Notes: generated from the letters alone by a model not told the origin. Positions 12,401-23,555 are shown, counted from the first letter of the stretch. The stretch: DNA of 64,000 nucleotides from Leucosporidium creatinivorum (GCA_001600635.1 BCKL01000002.1:1119425-1183424); one strand, 5' to 3'. Numbers and translations are program-made.

Positions 12401-12802
12401 CTGACCTCGCTTCTTCATCCAACCAACAGAATGGGGCAAGATCAAGTTCCCTGGAGTCCTCCGCTTCGAGTGAGCCGTTCTCTTCCTCCCTCTCCGCGTC
12501 TCAATCACATGCTAACCTCTCTCGCTCGCAGCTACGTCCGCGTCTACCAGAAGGGTACACCCAAAACTTCGTGCGACCCCGCCTCTCACCCGACCGCGGA
12601 CTACATCAACCGCCATCTGGACGTCTACAGCAAGTGAGTTCGACCGCTTGTTTCAAACGCCGAGGAAGATCGCTGACCGAGCTCTGCTCCTCACGCCCCC
12701 CCCCCCCNCACCAACCCCTACAGCCCCAACATCACCATCTGGGACGCCTCCAACAATCTCACCTTCCCCAAGAACCGACTCTCGGCGACGGGTTGCGATT
12801 GA
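9414..12802 (+). CDS. KRE6: Beta-glucan synthesis-associated protein, KRE6/SKN1 family (GH16)
   Basis: Type II membrane protein of the secretory path needed for beta-1,6-glucan in the cell wall. About 18 exons read as one protein: a cytosolic Ser/Gly/Pro-rich N-terminus, an NQWSFRGYINVGTLSVVIVV membrane anchor followed by VGLFAGW, then the KRE6 lumenal domain. Marks include DGRTFWPGDDPFWEGVDLHY, GTRDLQWYDPDAITTKDGNL, FCFQGGYIEVSMSMPG, MGFWPGAWTLGNLGRAGYGG, HGVWPYTYGACDVGTLPNQT and the GH16 active-site pattern EIDINE (from GAPEIDINEMQVDY). The tail holds YVRVYQKGTPKTSCDP and ends NRLSATGCD. Two exons are very short (9 and 14 nt). The last intron holds a C-run with one N, so the assembly is uncertain there but the coding sequence is not affected. 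It opens a run of five surface-glycan genes. Confidence 0.95.
10870..10878 (+). other. 9-nt micro-exon of KRE6
   Basis: CTGGAGACG lies between TTACAG and GTGCGC. With the preceding exon (ending TTCTGGC) and the next one it gives FWPGDDPFW, the expected KRE6 family sequence, so the exon is well supported despite its size. Confidence 0.75.
10946..10959 (+). other. 14-nt micro-exon of KRE6
   Basis: ATCCATTCTGGGAG between CCACAG and GTGAGT encodes DPFWE in frame with its neighbours and completes the GDDPFW motif of the family. Confidence 0.78.
12696..12708. other. Poly-C run with an unresolved base
   Basis: A run of twelve C residues followed by an N at 12708, inside the last intron of the KRE6 gene. 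It marks an unresolved homopolymer in the assembly. Confidence 0.95.
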
Positions 12803-13483
12803 TCGGGGGACGGGCCACGAGGAGCGGGAGCGAGCTGCATGACGAGGTAGAGGTTTTTCGGAAGGGAGAGACGACTCTGATTTGTTGCATACACTTTTAC
12901 TACACACCATGGACGTTTTGAGCGCGCCTTTGTACTGCACACACTGTTTAATTCGCCCGTCGTGAGCTCGGCGCCGAGGGGAGAGGAAAGGGCGAGCCTA
13001 CGAATTGAGATACAGCAGACGTTAACACACCGGAAGTTCGTTCTGTAACAAAAGATCGTGCTTGCAAGCTTGTTTTCCTAACTCCATTTCAAATCAATTC
13101 CGAGGTTGGAGCCTGGCCAACACCGAGAGCAGGCGAAGACGATCTCATCGAGTTCAGCTTTCTCCTTCCGCCTTTTCGCTCGCTTCGACCTACAGCCCTC
13201 TGAGCTCGAGCTTGGAGGCCCTCTGCGGAGAGTTTACCCTACATCTACACCTCTACAACCTCCTCCGACCTCCGACTTCAGCGCCCGTCTCTCAGCTCCT
13301 CTGCCGCCTGCCGCCCGCTCAGCGCTCAGTCCTCTCGCGCGTCACCTTCCGCCGTCAGTTACAAGGTCGTCACCAAGCTACAGGAATCTCTACAGCAACT
13401 CGCTGCTCTTGCACCCCTTCCCAGCGCCTTCTCCGACCTCCCGAGCTGAGCGCCAAGCGAGTGGGCTCGCCAAACATCCAAGC
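12803..13483. promoter_or_regulatory. Intergenic region before the mucin-like gene
   Basis: About 680 bp between tandem plus-strand genes. The frame of the next gene is open upstream to about 13106 but contains no ATG, so a further 5' exon could lie here. Otherwise it reads as 3' UTR and promoter, with several GCCGAG/CTCGGC words. Confidence 0.35.
12967..12978. repeat. 12-bp perfect palindrome CTCGGCGCCGAG
   Basis: CTCGGCGCCGAG lies about 165 bp after the KRE6 stop codon. The same 12-mer recurs at 24668-24679 inside the first intron of the enoyl-CoA hydratase gene. Confidence 0.7.
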
Positions 13484-15485
13484 ATGGCCTCCTCAATCTG
13501 CCACACGGTGACTGCCGACCCGACGGTGTACACCAGCATCGTCACTAGCATCCTTACAGCTACTATCACTGTGAGTAGCAGCTCCGAACGACCCGAAGCG
13601 GGAGGCGGCTGAACCCAGAGTTCCTCTCCGTCTCTCGCAGGGCGATCCGACGACTCAGGCAACGTCTCTTCCCGTCACGACCACCGCTTGCGCTACAGGA
13701 GCAGGAATTAATGGTACAGATCCTACAGTCTGCCGCACCCTCACCTCATTCATCGCCACCCAGAGGGTACTTCCGGTACGTCCAAGCAGATCCCACTTCG
13801 ACGCCTCATGGTCCTGGGAGCATGCTCTAGCGCTTGTCTCTAAAACCCGATTCTGTAATACTGACTCGCCTGCGCACTTTGCACAACAGGGCTCCACTTC
13901 CGAGTCGCTTTCCACCGTCACTTCAATCTCCCTCTCCACCGCCGCCGGCGCCGAATCGACCAGCTGCCAAGCCGCCCCGTCTTCGAGCTCTAGTAGCTCC
14001 TCCTCCTCGTCCACAGAGACGTCTACTACGACCACCTCGAGCTCAACGACAACAACAACACCGCCGCCAAGCTCATCTTCCTCATCAACCACGACGGAAC
14101 CCGAGAGCTCGGCGCCCCCCACCTCCGCCGAACCGACGAGCGAGCCCGCTTCGTCCGCTGCCCCCGCTCCTTCCTCCTCTTCGACAGCTCCTCCACCGGT
14201 CAGGACGCTCGACCCGTCAACTATAACGAGCTTCCGTACAGTCATTGTGACGAGCACGGGAAGCGATGGACGGCCAACGACCATCACCTCGGCGGGAACT
14301 CTCAACTCGGCTTCAATGGGCAGCGGAGGTTCTTCCTCCAACACGGGAGCCAGTGAGTTGTCACCCTCCTCGTTTAGAGAGCGCAGCTGACCTTCGCTCT
14401 CCTTCCCAGTCGCTGGAGGTGTCGTCGGAGGCATTGCCGCTCTCGTTCTCCTCGCCTTGATCCTGTGGCTTCTCCGTCGCAAGGGCATCTTCCGCCGAGA
14501 CGATGAGCAATTCAACGACGACATGTGGGCACCAAACCACCATGGGGCTGCAGGAGTCGGCGGCGGACCTGCAGGCGACGAGGACCACCCAGGCGCCGTC
14601 AATCTCGACCCCGAGCCGGTCATGATGGCCGAGAAGGAGGCAGGAGGAGGAGTAGGGAGCCAGACGCACGACCCACGAGCAAGCTGGTATGGCTCGGATG
14701 GAGGACGGTCGATCTACCCTGATCGAGTGGGAGGGCCGATGGGGCCGCATGGAGGATACCAGTACGAAGGCGAGGCGGCGGTGGGAGGCGCGGCGCTGGC
14801 GATGGGGTTCGCAGGATCGAACGGAGCCAACGAGCGTCGCCTCTCGCGGCAGCAGAGCATGCGGAGCGGCAGCGGCCACAGTCACGAAAACGGAGGAGGA
14901 CACTCGCCCTCGAGCTACACCCACGCCCTTCCTCCCATCGCCGCTCACTCGCATCGGTTCTCGCACGACTTCTACCAACCCCCTACGGAGCTACCCTACG
15001 GCGCCTTCCCGCAAGACCAAGGTCGGCGAGACGAGCTCGTCAGGCGCGAGAGCGGCAGCGCCGAGGGTCGCATGTCGGCTTCGGACCACTCGGACTCGGC
15101 AAGAACAGCAGCTACCACCGGATCGAGCACCGGCCTCTCCTCGATGCCTTCCCACCGCAATGTCGCTCAAGGCTTCACCCCCCTCCCCACCAGCCTCACT
15201 CCTCAATCCTCCCGCCCCAATCTCGCCGTCCTCACCTCCTCCTCCGGCTCAGGTTCGGGCACCGAGTCCTCCCAATCCCGCTTCACCCAGTCGTCAGTCT
15301 CGACGGCACCATCCTCCGTTCTCCCCACACCCGCCTCCGCCACGAACGACGCCGAGGGCAAGGAGGAGCTGCACCTCGAGAACCACTTCCTTAAGGCCCT
15401 TCGACCGACTCTGAATCGCGCGGAGTCGTCGTCATCCTTCATCGTGCCTTCCCAATTCCTTGGCGCTCGCATCGCCAACGCATGA
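13484..15485 (+). CDS. Mucin-like single-pass plasma-membrane protein (wall-sensor type)
   Basis: The predicted protein has an N-terminal region of about 90 residues with a few Cys (ICHTVTADPTVYTSIVTSIL), then a Ser/Thr/Pro-rich stretch of about 130 residues of the kind that is heavily O-mannosylated. A glycine-led membrane helix follows (IAGGVVGGIAALVLLALILW), then a basic stop-transfer LLRRKGIFRRDD and a long cytosolic tail rich in Gly, His and Ser. This plan matches fungal wall-stress sensors and Mid2/Axl2/Skg6-like proteins; I cannot name the orthologue. Four introns, the last just before the membrane helix. No clear signal peptide follows the ATG at 13484, so either the helix acts as signal-anchor or a first exon has been missed. 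It lies between KRE6 and a PC-esterase-like gene, which fits a surface role. Confidence 0.75.
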
Positions 15486-15901
15486 GCAGCTGGTGAGTTT
15501 GGCGATCCCTTCGCAGACAACGGAGCAGCGGCTAACCCTCTTGCTCTCTCGCAGTCAGCGCTCGCACTACTTTCACCCTTCCGTATATACGTCTCTCCCC
15601 TCCGCCTAATCGCCCACATACGACCTCTCTTTCAATTTCTGTCCTCCTCCCCTTTCAGCGCTCCGAGCGCTCGCCCACACTCCCTTCACGCTTTGTATTG
15701 GCTTTCGCATGTAGTTCTCTCCTCTCTTTGGGTCTTCGGGGTTTGGAATGATGAAGGGGATGAATCAAGTTCTATGAGTGTCCGACATGCGACGTGATGA
15801 GAGAGTGAGTCGAGAATGGCGAAGCGGATCTAATGGGAACAACAGAGGAGAAAAGAGGCTGATGATGGTACAGGTCGTGAGGATGAGGAAGCTTTGGATG
15901 A
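15486..15901. other. Convergent 3' intergenic region
   Basis: About 415 bp between two convergent stop codons. It looks like 3' UTR sequence of both genes; near 15500-15555 a GTGAGT...CTAACC...CAG block suggests a spliced 3' UTR intron. No gene seen. Confidence 0.4.
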
Positions 15902-17901
15902 TCAGAGGTTGCCGAGGACGGCGCGGCGGAGCCTACAGAGAGGAGAAAGTTCAGCTCGGCTGCTCGGCTACTGGTGGAGGATAAAACTCACTCGTAGAGC
16001 ATAATGTCGCCCCAGAGAAATCCTCCTGGCAGAGGAGGAGTGTGCACGTTGTTCATAAGATGCTGCTGGCCGAGCCTGCAAGAGCGAAACAGGCGCGAGG
16101 CGACAGAATGAAGGTCAGCGCCGAACCTCCGTCGGGGTAGAAACGGTCAGCGAAGGAACGTACATGAGCGACCCCCACTCGTCGACACGAATCATACCCT
16201 TTAGATTCGCCTCCTCCCCGCCCAAAGCCATCTGCTCTATCTTCTGTCCTCCTTTTCCAATCCTTCCCTTCACTCGGTCGATGAAGGCCTCATGCCCTTC
16301 CGACGCCTTGAAGCCCTTCACACCCTTGCTCTTCTTCGATGATCCGGCTGAAGGTGAAGCACCGAGCTGTCCCAGCTTCTCCCGCTTCTTGGCGAGGTTG
16401 AGATCCCTGACGACCATTCGGGAGAGCTGGTCGAGGGCCGCGACTCGCGCGTAAGGGGTGTTGGCGAACTTGGGAGTGTGGTGGAGAGCTCGCCACATGA
16501 GAGGAGTCTTAGGGAAAGCGTTCCCGAGGTCCTGGAAGGCTTGGTGAAGCCTTTCGGCGTACCACTCCAGACGCTCCGAATCCAGATCCGAGAAGGGATC
16601 TCGCCCGTTAAGCTCGTCGAGGGCGGTGAAGTGTCGAAGATCCCAGAAGCCCGAAGAGAACTCAATGAGATCGGGGTGTGTGCGGTCGAGGGAGCGGAGG
16701 ATAGGCAGGAGGATGTGCGAAAGACGGTCGTCGAGGGCGACTGCGAACGCCGAGGGTTAGCGACCTGCTTCGATGAGCCGCAAGAGCCCTCGCTACTCAC
16801 CTGGAGGGTAGAAGTAAGGATCAAACAGGAGCTTCTCGCGTTCGAACTCGGGTCGTGTTGCCAGTCCCTGCAGAGCGAGCAAGGTCAGCAAGGAGACCGA
16901 GATCGACTCGGTGAAGGCGAGAATTCACGAAATGGAAGACCGACACGAGGGTGAAGTCGTACTCCTCGATGTAGCAGACGCTAGGGCGACTGGCGTCCAA
17001 GTTGGGCTGGTTTGCTCCCTTCAGCTTCTCGTCAATGCCGTTGACAAAGCGAGGCGGCGAGAGAGGATGCTCGGCCGAGATGGTGACGAAGCGACCGCCG
17101 GCGAACCGGCAGAAGTCCTTGTTGTGTAGCCTTTCGACGTGGTCCCCGAAGAGTACTACCGTCTTGCCGTGTAGCCAAGGGAGAGGGAGCGACTGGTTGA
17201 GCGCTGGCCGGTATTTCGGCAGAGGGAGAACGAGCGGTTGTTCGGCCATGTTGGGTTGCATCGTGGAGCGAAGGGCCTTCATGAGCTCGGGAGGGGAACA
17301 GGTTGGGTCGTAGGGGATAAATCGATTGTTGTCGGGGACAGCTTGGTCCGAATGGAGATGGCCGTATTCTTCGTAGGGGTTGCAGCTGCGACGAGACAGC
17401 TCGGCGAGTCAGCTTCCTGTTGTGCTGACCGCTGACAAGAACTCACGCTGCATGATCAAACTTCAGCCCCATCTCCTCCAGCTTGCTCTTTATCCCCCAC
17501 CAATCCTCGGCTTCTGGTCGATGGGAGAGAATGACGGCGCCGAGCGCGCCGAGCAGCAGCAGGAGGAGGCAGCTCAGTACCAACCGTAGCTTGCTCGTCT
17601 TCTTCCTATCCTCCAAGTCGAATACAGGTCGCATCGGTGATCCCCAAGGCGAAAGCAACGGCTTCTCCTCGCTCCCATCGTACCCCGGAGTCGAGAGCGG
17701 TGAATACTGGCCATCGTACATCGAGCTCTTGCGAGAGCGGAACCGTCCTACTCCAGCGTCGAGAGAGAGGTGTCGCTTCCATCGTGGGTTGGCAGAGAAG
17801 CCGCGTACGTTGCTCAGTCGGCGAGCGAAGTCGGAGTCGGCGCTCAGCTCGGCGGTGTTGGGCATCGACTGCCGGTAGAGCGAGTTTCCTGTGCCAGTCA
17901 T
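15902..17901 (-). CDS. Type II membrane protein with PC-esterase/SGNH-like domain
   Basis: The N-terminus is cytosolic and Ser/Arg-rich, followed by a clear signal-anchor helix (LRLVLSCLLLLLLGALGAVI). The lumenal part carries TVVLFGDHVERLHNKDFCRF, where the PC-esterase family has its GDS block, then EFSSGFWDLRHF, and near the C-terminus HLMNNVHTPPLPGGFLWGDI, which fills the place of the late Asp/His block. Members of this superfamily move or remove O-acetyl groups on glycans in the Golgi. The protein ends LYELRRAVLGNL. Six or so exons with the standard local intron signals; the start ATG is at 17899-17901. Odd point: the nucleophile Ser of GDS reads as His here (GDH). Alternative: a non-enzymatic relative, or a different SGNH subfamily. 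The family call is by motif reading only. Confidence 0.6.
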
Positions 17902-18463
17902 GGCGAGGTGCAGACGTCGTGAAAGGAGCGAGAGAGGAGTGTGAAGACGAGAAACCCGCAACCACGGATGCCATGACTGCACTTCGAGTCTTGCGGGGGC
18001 AGCAGCCTCCCCCTTCCCCTTCCGGCCGAGGGGGTCGGTTCCACTTGCCAATTTTTGGCCCAAACGCTCAGGAAGGCTAGAAGAGCTATTGACCAGCTAG
18101 ATTAACATTGGGCCCATCCCGAGGCCTCGAGCTGGCTCAGCTCGCTCGGCTCAAGAGGTGCTCGCCCGCCCTCCTCAAGGAGGCGGGATGGCTGGCGCCG
18201 AGAAGTCGGTGCTGTAGACGCATGTAGCTGGTTGGCGAGCGAGTATCATGCAAGGGTAGTCGAAAAGATGTATCTTAGTCGCCTGGGCGAGTGAGAAGGC
18301 AAGAAAGCGCTCGCAAGACCATCGCCAAGCCTTCGCTCTCGAGAAATCAGCGCCGAGGCGGAAGATGGTGAACAACAGGATTCGTAGTCCTTGCAATCGA
18401 TGACAGCGCTGAAAAAAAAAGGAATACGGCTACAGAGAAGAACATCTGAGAACATCTAAACGT
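17902..18463. promoter_or_regulatory. Intergenic region between tandem minus-strand glycan genes
   Basis: About 560 bp that should hold the promoter of the PC-esterase-like gene and the 3' end of the O-fucosyltransferase-like gene. No coding frame with splice support. An A-run lies near 18412-18420. Confidence 0.35.
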
Positions 18464-20414
18464 CTAGTACACGAGCTCCGTAGGTCCCGAGCGCCAGGCC
18501 TTGACCCTCAACGCCGAGATGGTGCTCTCCGCGCTCCCCCTCGTTCCGACAAACGCCGCCGCCTTACTCTGCACCACCTGATCCATCACCGCCGGCAGCC
18601 AACTATCCCCAAAGCGCTGCCTGAGCTCCAAGTCCTCGTAATCCAGCAACGTCCATCCCGCCGCCGCCAGCTCGCCCTTGAAGCCCAAGTCGGTGATATC
18701 GGTAGAGACGACGACCGAGAGAGCGCGTACGCTATGCCTCTGCGCTCGACTCTTCTTGCCCGTGACCATGGCGATAGTTCGGACCCGCTCGACCGCCTCG
18801 ACGTAGGATGAGAGCCGAGGGGAGCAATCCTCCTCCCTGCGAAGGAGGCATTCCGCCGCTCGAGCCTCGGCGGAAATGTGCACCGCGATAAAGGGAGCAC
18901 GGTGGCCGAGGAGGAAGGCGACGACGTCCAATGCGGTCTCCTGGAGCTCGGGGATGAAGTGGAGGGCCTTGCCGTGCAGGTTGAAAGCCGTGTGGTCGCG
19001 AGGGTCGAGGTGGGTGGTCGAGTGGGCGGTGGTAGGGTGTTCGGGGCGGTAGAGAGAGTGGTCGATGCAGAAGACGTGGGATTCGGGCTCGGTGTGAGGT
19101 GCGGAGGAGGCGGTCAGGGTCGAGACGGAGGAGGTGTGCAGGGCTTGCTCGATGAGACCGCTTTGCGCTGATTTGTCGTTTTCGAAGCTGGCGATGAACT
19201 GATGCGAAGCTGTAGAGGAATGAAGTCTGGTTAGCTATCGAAGCTCAGCCGTTGATCGCCTCAACGCCGAACTCACCGAGAAGCTCGTCTCCGCTGACCT
19301 CTCCAGCCTTGGTACGCGACGTCTTGGCCCTCATGGGGAAGAACGAAGCGACCACACCATTCTCGCGCATCGCCGCTGCCCTCCCATCAATCTCCTTCTC
19401 CGACACAGGTCCAATCCAGCATCCCAACGAGTCCTCCTTTGCGCCGACGGGGCGAATGTCGTTCCAGTCGACGACCGAGACGCTCGTGGCTTGCGAGAAG
19501 CGAGGCATGTCGAAGATGGAGGAGAAGGGGATGGAGGTCGGTGCTTCGTTGGCATGGGATACGGAGAAGGGGGCGACGAGGGGGATGCGAGAGAGGACCG
19601 AGGCGAGATGAGTGAGGTGGTAGAAGTTCATGATTTGCTGGGCTGTAAGGAAGGAGATTGAGGTTGGCTCGTATTCGACTTCGGCTTCGGCAGCAGGTCC
19701 AGACTCACCGAGGTCGCCGTGCTGAGGGCTAGTAAGATACCGCATGTCCGAGCTGAGCTCGTCGCGGAAGGAAGCAGCATCTACACGCTTACTTGCTGAC
19801 TGCGAAGGAAGGAGGCATTAGTGATCGTACGACGGGTCGAGACGCGAGAAGCTCGAACGCACCTTAAAGATGGTTGGCATCGACGACGACCGAGAACCAG
19901 TCCTATCGTACTCTCCCCTGCCCATCCGCTTCACTTCAGGCGCCGTGCTGCTGCTACCGCGCAGAAGGAAGTATAGCACCGTAACGGCGACGAGCGCTCC
20001 CCCGCCCATCAGCACTTGATGAAGCGAGATCGCCTGCTTGCCTCCCTTTCGGCGCTTGGCATCTCCTCCCCCTTCCCTCCAGCTCAACCCTAGACCGGTG
20101 CGCGACTGTTGTTGCAGGCGAGGCGAGTCGGAGGACAGGGCTGGCGAAGACTTGGCGCTGTAGTAGGGCGCAGGGGAGACGTTGGCCGAGAGGAGGGGCG
20201 AGTTGGAGTTGGAGATGGGGAAGGAAATGTGAGGTTGCGGTGATGCATGCCTCGAGGTTGGTGGTTGGAACCAAACGTCAAGGTCTGGTGAAGGGCGGTG
20301 AGCTGGTCGGCGGTTGCGAATCGGGGTGGACATGCTGGCAGGGTCGAGGAATTGGTTGGAGCCGTCGAGGGTGATGGGAGAAGAACGAGAGTGAGGGCCC
20401 GGCGTTGAAGCCAT
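18464..20414 (-). CDS. O-fucosyltransferase-like Golgi type II membrane protein
   Basis: The first exon (ATG at 20412-20414) encodes a Ser/Pro-rich cytosolic tail and an anchor (LMGGGALVAVTVLYFLLRGS). Later exons read TSPQHGDLAQQIMNFYHLTH, LSRIPLVAPFSVSHANEAP, SIFDMPRFSQATSVSVVDWN, then HRAPFIAVHISAEARAAECL and the tail KAAAFVGTRGSAESTISALR. The order (N/Q-Q start block, FD block, VHxR-type block, late FxGT-S-S block) is that of the GDP-fucose protein O-fucosyltransferase fold as found in many basidiomycete proteins of unknown acceptor. The join between exon 1 and the exon at about 19745 is not clean; a 7-nt exon near 19801 may be used. It shares a 531-bp divergent promoter region with the CAP10-like gene. 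Confidence 0.65.
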
Positions 20415-20945
20415 GGCGAGTGCTAGCTAGCGAGTGTGATGAAGGTGAAGAGCAACAAGTGCGTTTGTGACGAGACAGCCGGCCTTCGCACACAGTTCCA
20501 GTTCGACCCCGCCGAGTCTCACTCCTGGACCGAGCCGACTTAGGCAGGTTTCAAGCCACTTCTCGCCTTTCCCGCCACTTTTTGACAGCGCGAGGAGGCC
20601 GGGCTATCATTTACTACAGCCACATCATCGAGCCCAGATGTGAGTGATGAAACCTTGGCCCGTAAGCCGAGAGCCAGAGCGAGAGAAGTGAAGGGGAGAA
20701 GGAGGAGCAGCGCTGCAGCGAGCGCTAAGAGGCGGAAGAAGGAAGAGGGGGTCCGCTAGCATTTGCTTCGGTAGAGCAGCAGAATAATCTGTTTCAGCTC
20801 TGCTAGCCTACAACTGCTGCACCGAGTTTCATACAGCAATCTCGAACCTGCAGAGAGGCTAGTCTCGCTCAACTCTCTCTCTTGCTCTCCCTCCGCCTCG
20901 TCGCATCTGTAGCCTCTTCGTCGTCTTCGGGTTGGATCAGCAGGC
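20415..20945. promoter_or_regulatory. Divergent promoter region, O-FucT-like / CAP10-like genes
   Basis: 531 bp between the start codons of two predicted glycosyltransferase genes read outward. It holds no open frame with support. The arrangement would allow shared control of the two genes; this is inference from layout. Confidence 0.5.
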
Positions 20946-23555
20946 ATGTTCTCTACAGCAGGACACCCTTCGCATGTTCGGCGGCGCTCGTCCAAGATCT
21001 CGCCAGTGCCCGACGAGGGAGGCTGGACCAGGCCATCGCCTTATTTGAACCGCACGCCAAAGCTCGAGGCAGGCGGGTTCGATACAGCAGGCTCGCGCGA
21101 CCGGCATAGGACAGCACAGAAGACGAACTTCGGGCAACGGCTCGTCAACTTGCTGTACCGTTTCGCCCGCTCGCCTCGCGGCCTCGCCACCTTGGGCTCG
21201 CTCGCTTTCCTCTGGGTCTGCAGCTCCTACATCTCCAACAACTCGCACCACCTCGCTACACGGCCAGTACACCCCGCTTTCCTTCCCATCATCCGCCATG
21301 GAGGTGCCCTCGTGCACAAGATCTCACCCGCCTACGGAAGTCGCATCAAGGACTGGCACGACTACCAGGTGCAGAACAACCCCAATCGCAAGCTCACCGA
21401 CGAGGAGATGGAAGCACGAGCTCAGCACACCTTCCACCCCAACGGTCTCCTCCTCGTTAACCCGCGCGGACGACACCCCATCTCGGTTCTGATTGAGCGC
21501 GCCGAGAAGCGTTGGAAGGACAAGGTTGCCAAGCAGAGTCGGACGCTGGGAGAGGCGGTAGCAGAGTACAAGAGGAGGTACCGCAGGAATCCTCCACGAG
21601 GCTTCGACGACTGGTGAGTTGGGCCAGCTGGGGCTTTCGTCCCGTCACCGAAAGCCGAGCTGAAACTGACTACTTCCTCCGTACAGGTGGGCATTCTGCG
21701 AGGAGAACAACGTTCAATTGAGGGACGAGTACGACCAGATCAACCATGATCTCGCACCCCACTGGGCTCTGTACGCTTCATCTCGACTCGCTTCATCTCG
21801 TCGGCGCCAGCTCACCTTCGGCTTCACCCCAACAGCGAGGCCCACGATTCACGACACCGTAACCGAGTCATGCAAGAGCGCGACCACACCTTCACCGCCG
21901 CCTTTAAGCCAGGACAAGAGCTTCCCTCGCTCCACGGCCCTTACTCGGACCTCAAGCGAGCCACCGATGTGCAAGGCTTGCTCAAGCTCTACGGCGGACG
22001 CATGCCTCGACCGCTCAACATCACCTTCATCATGGACGACAACCCCGCCGTCATGCTTCCCTACTCGCAGCGCGATCGCATGGTCGAGCTCGGCCAGCAA
22101 GGAGAATGTGCGCTTCCTGTCCTTCGAATTTCCCTCGCTCCGAGCTGACTCTCTTCTCCAACTCGCAGACTTCGGCCCATCCGAGTTCGTCGAGCCCGAA
22201 GACCCCTCCCTCTCCAACTTCGCCCTCGCCTGCGCTCCCAACTCGCCTCTCCGCCGCTCCGAGCGCGGCGAGTTCACTCCCGACTACTCAGGCGACGCCC
22301 AACGCTCCTTCATCTGGGATCACCAAAAGGTCGCCGATCTGTGCCAGCACCCCGAATCTCGTCAGCTGCACGGCCACACGATGCAGCAGGGAGTCCCTCT
22401 CAGCCCGCTCGTCCCCCTCTTCACTTTCGCCAAGACGAGGCTGCATGCCGATATCCTCGTTACGCCGTTGGAGCAGTACGAGGAGGTCTACACGATCGGC
22501 TACGAGCCGCCTTGGGAGCAGAAGAGTATGAACAAGCTGCTTTGGCGAGGTGAGCTTCTCGGCGCCTCTCTTCTCACTCTCGCAGCTCACTGACTCTTCT
22601 GCCACCTGCAGGATCCACCACCGGAGTCGAGTTTGACCGCCACACCCCCTGGCGCCAATCCCAACGTGCTCGTCTGCACATGCTTTCGCAGAACATGGAA
22701 GGCGAGCGCCCCGTCATCTGGTCGCAAGGGAACATGATGCGCGAGAGCAACATGTCGGTCGAGGCGCTCAACCATCTATACATGGACACCTTCTTCTCGG
22801 GCGCGCTGCAGCAGTGCGATCCCGAGACGTGCGAGATTATGACCAAGACGTTGGACTTTAAGCCGACGATTGGGTTGGATGAGTCGAATCAGGTGGGTTT
22901 GTTGCTTTGGGGTGAGGAGGATAGGAGAGCTGACTCAACTCTCGTTCTGCAGTATAAGTACTACATGGACGTCGATGGAAATGGATGGAGTGGACGTTTC
23001 CATCGTCTCATGTCGACTCGCTCGGTCGTGCTCAAGTGAGTCGCCCTCAGCCCTTCATTGCTCAATCAAGAGCAAAAAGCTGACCTCTCGCTCTCTGTCC
23101 AGGTCTACCGCCTTCCCCGAGTACGTCTCTCCCTTTCAGCTCCCTCTGCCGGTCACGTTGATCGCTAACCCCTTCCCTCTTCGCGCAGATGGTACGCCGA
23201 CCGCATCGAGCCCTGGGTGCACTACGTCCCGGTCAAGATCGACTACTCGGACGTCTACGACATCATGACCTACTTTGTCGGCACGCCCGACGGCCGAGGA
23301 TCGCATGATTCCGTCGCCGAGAGGTTGGGACAGCAGGGCAAGCAGTGGGCGCAGACTCATTGGCGGTTTGTGGATATGGCGTAGGTGGTGTTTGCCTCTC
23401 GAGTGAGAAGCGCTTAGCTGATGCCATTCTTTTCGACTCGCAGCGCCTACATGTACCGCCTCTCGCTCGAGTACTCGCGCATTCTTCACCACGATGAGCC
23501 CGATGGTAACGATTACTACTTTGAGCCTCGGCTCATGGCTGATGAGGAGTATTAG
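20946..23555 (+). CDS. CAP10/CAP64-like glycosyltransferase (GT90)
   Basis: Golgi glycosyltransferase of the CAP10 family; in Cryptococcus this family includes beta-1,2-xylosyltransferase Cxt1 and capsule genes. The sequence has a basic cytosolic tail, an anchor (GLATLGSLAFLWVCSSYISN), then a stem and the family hallmark YRRNPPRGFDDWWAFCEENN followed by LRDEYDQINHDLAPHWAL. Further blocks are MPRPLNITFIMDDNPAVMLP, LVPLFTFAKTRLHADILVTP, KLLWRGSTTGVEFDRHTPWR, YKYYMDVDGNGWSGRFHRLM and YADRIEPWVHYVPVKIDYSD. It ends EPRLMADEEY. Introns are short and regular; one (21614-21686) contains a perfect 8-bp stem. All central blocks are present, so it looks intact. The sugar moved cannot be read from sequence; xylose is a guess from the family. 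Confidence 0.85.

Noticed and set aside
12696-12708. Poly-C with N as a possible structural motif
   Set aside because: A single homopolymer with an ambiguous base inside an intron is best explained by sequencing or assembly limits.
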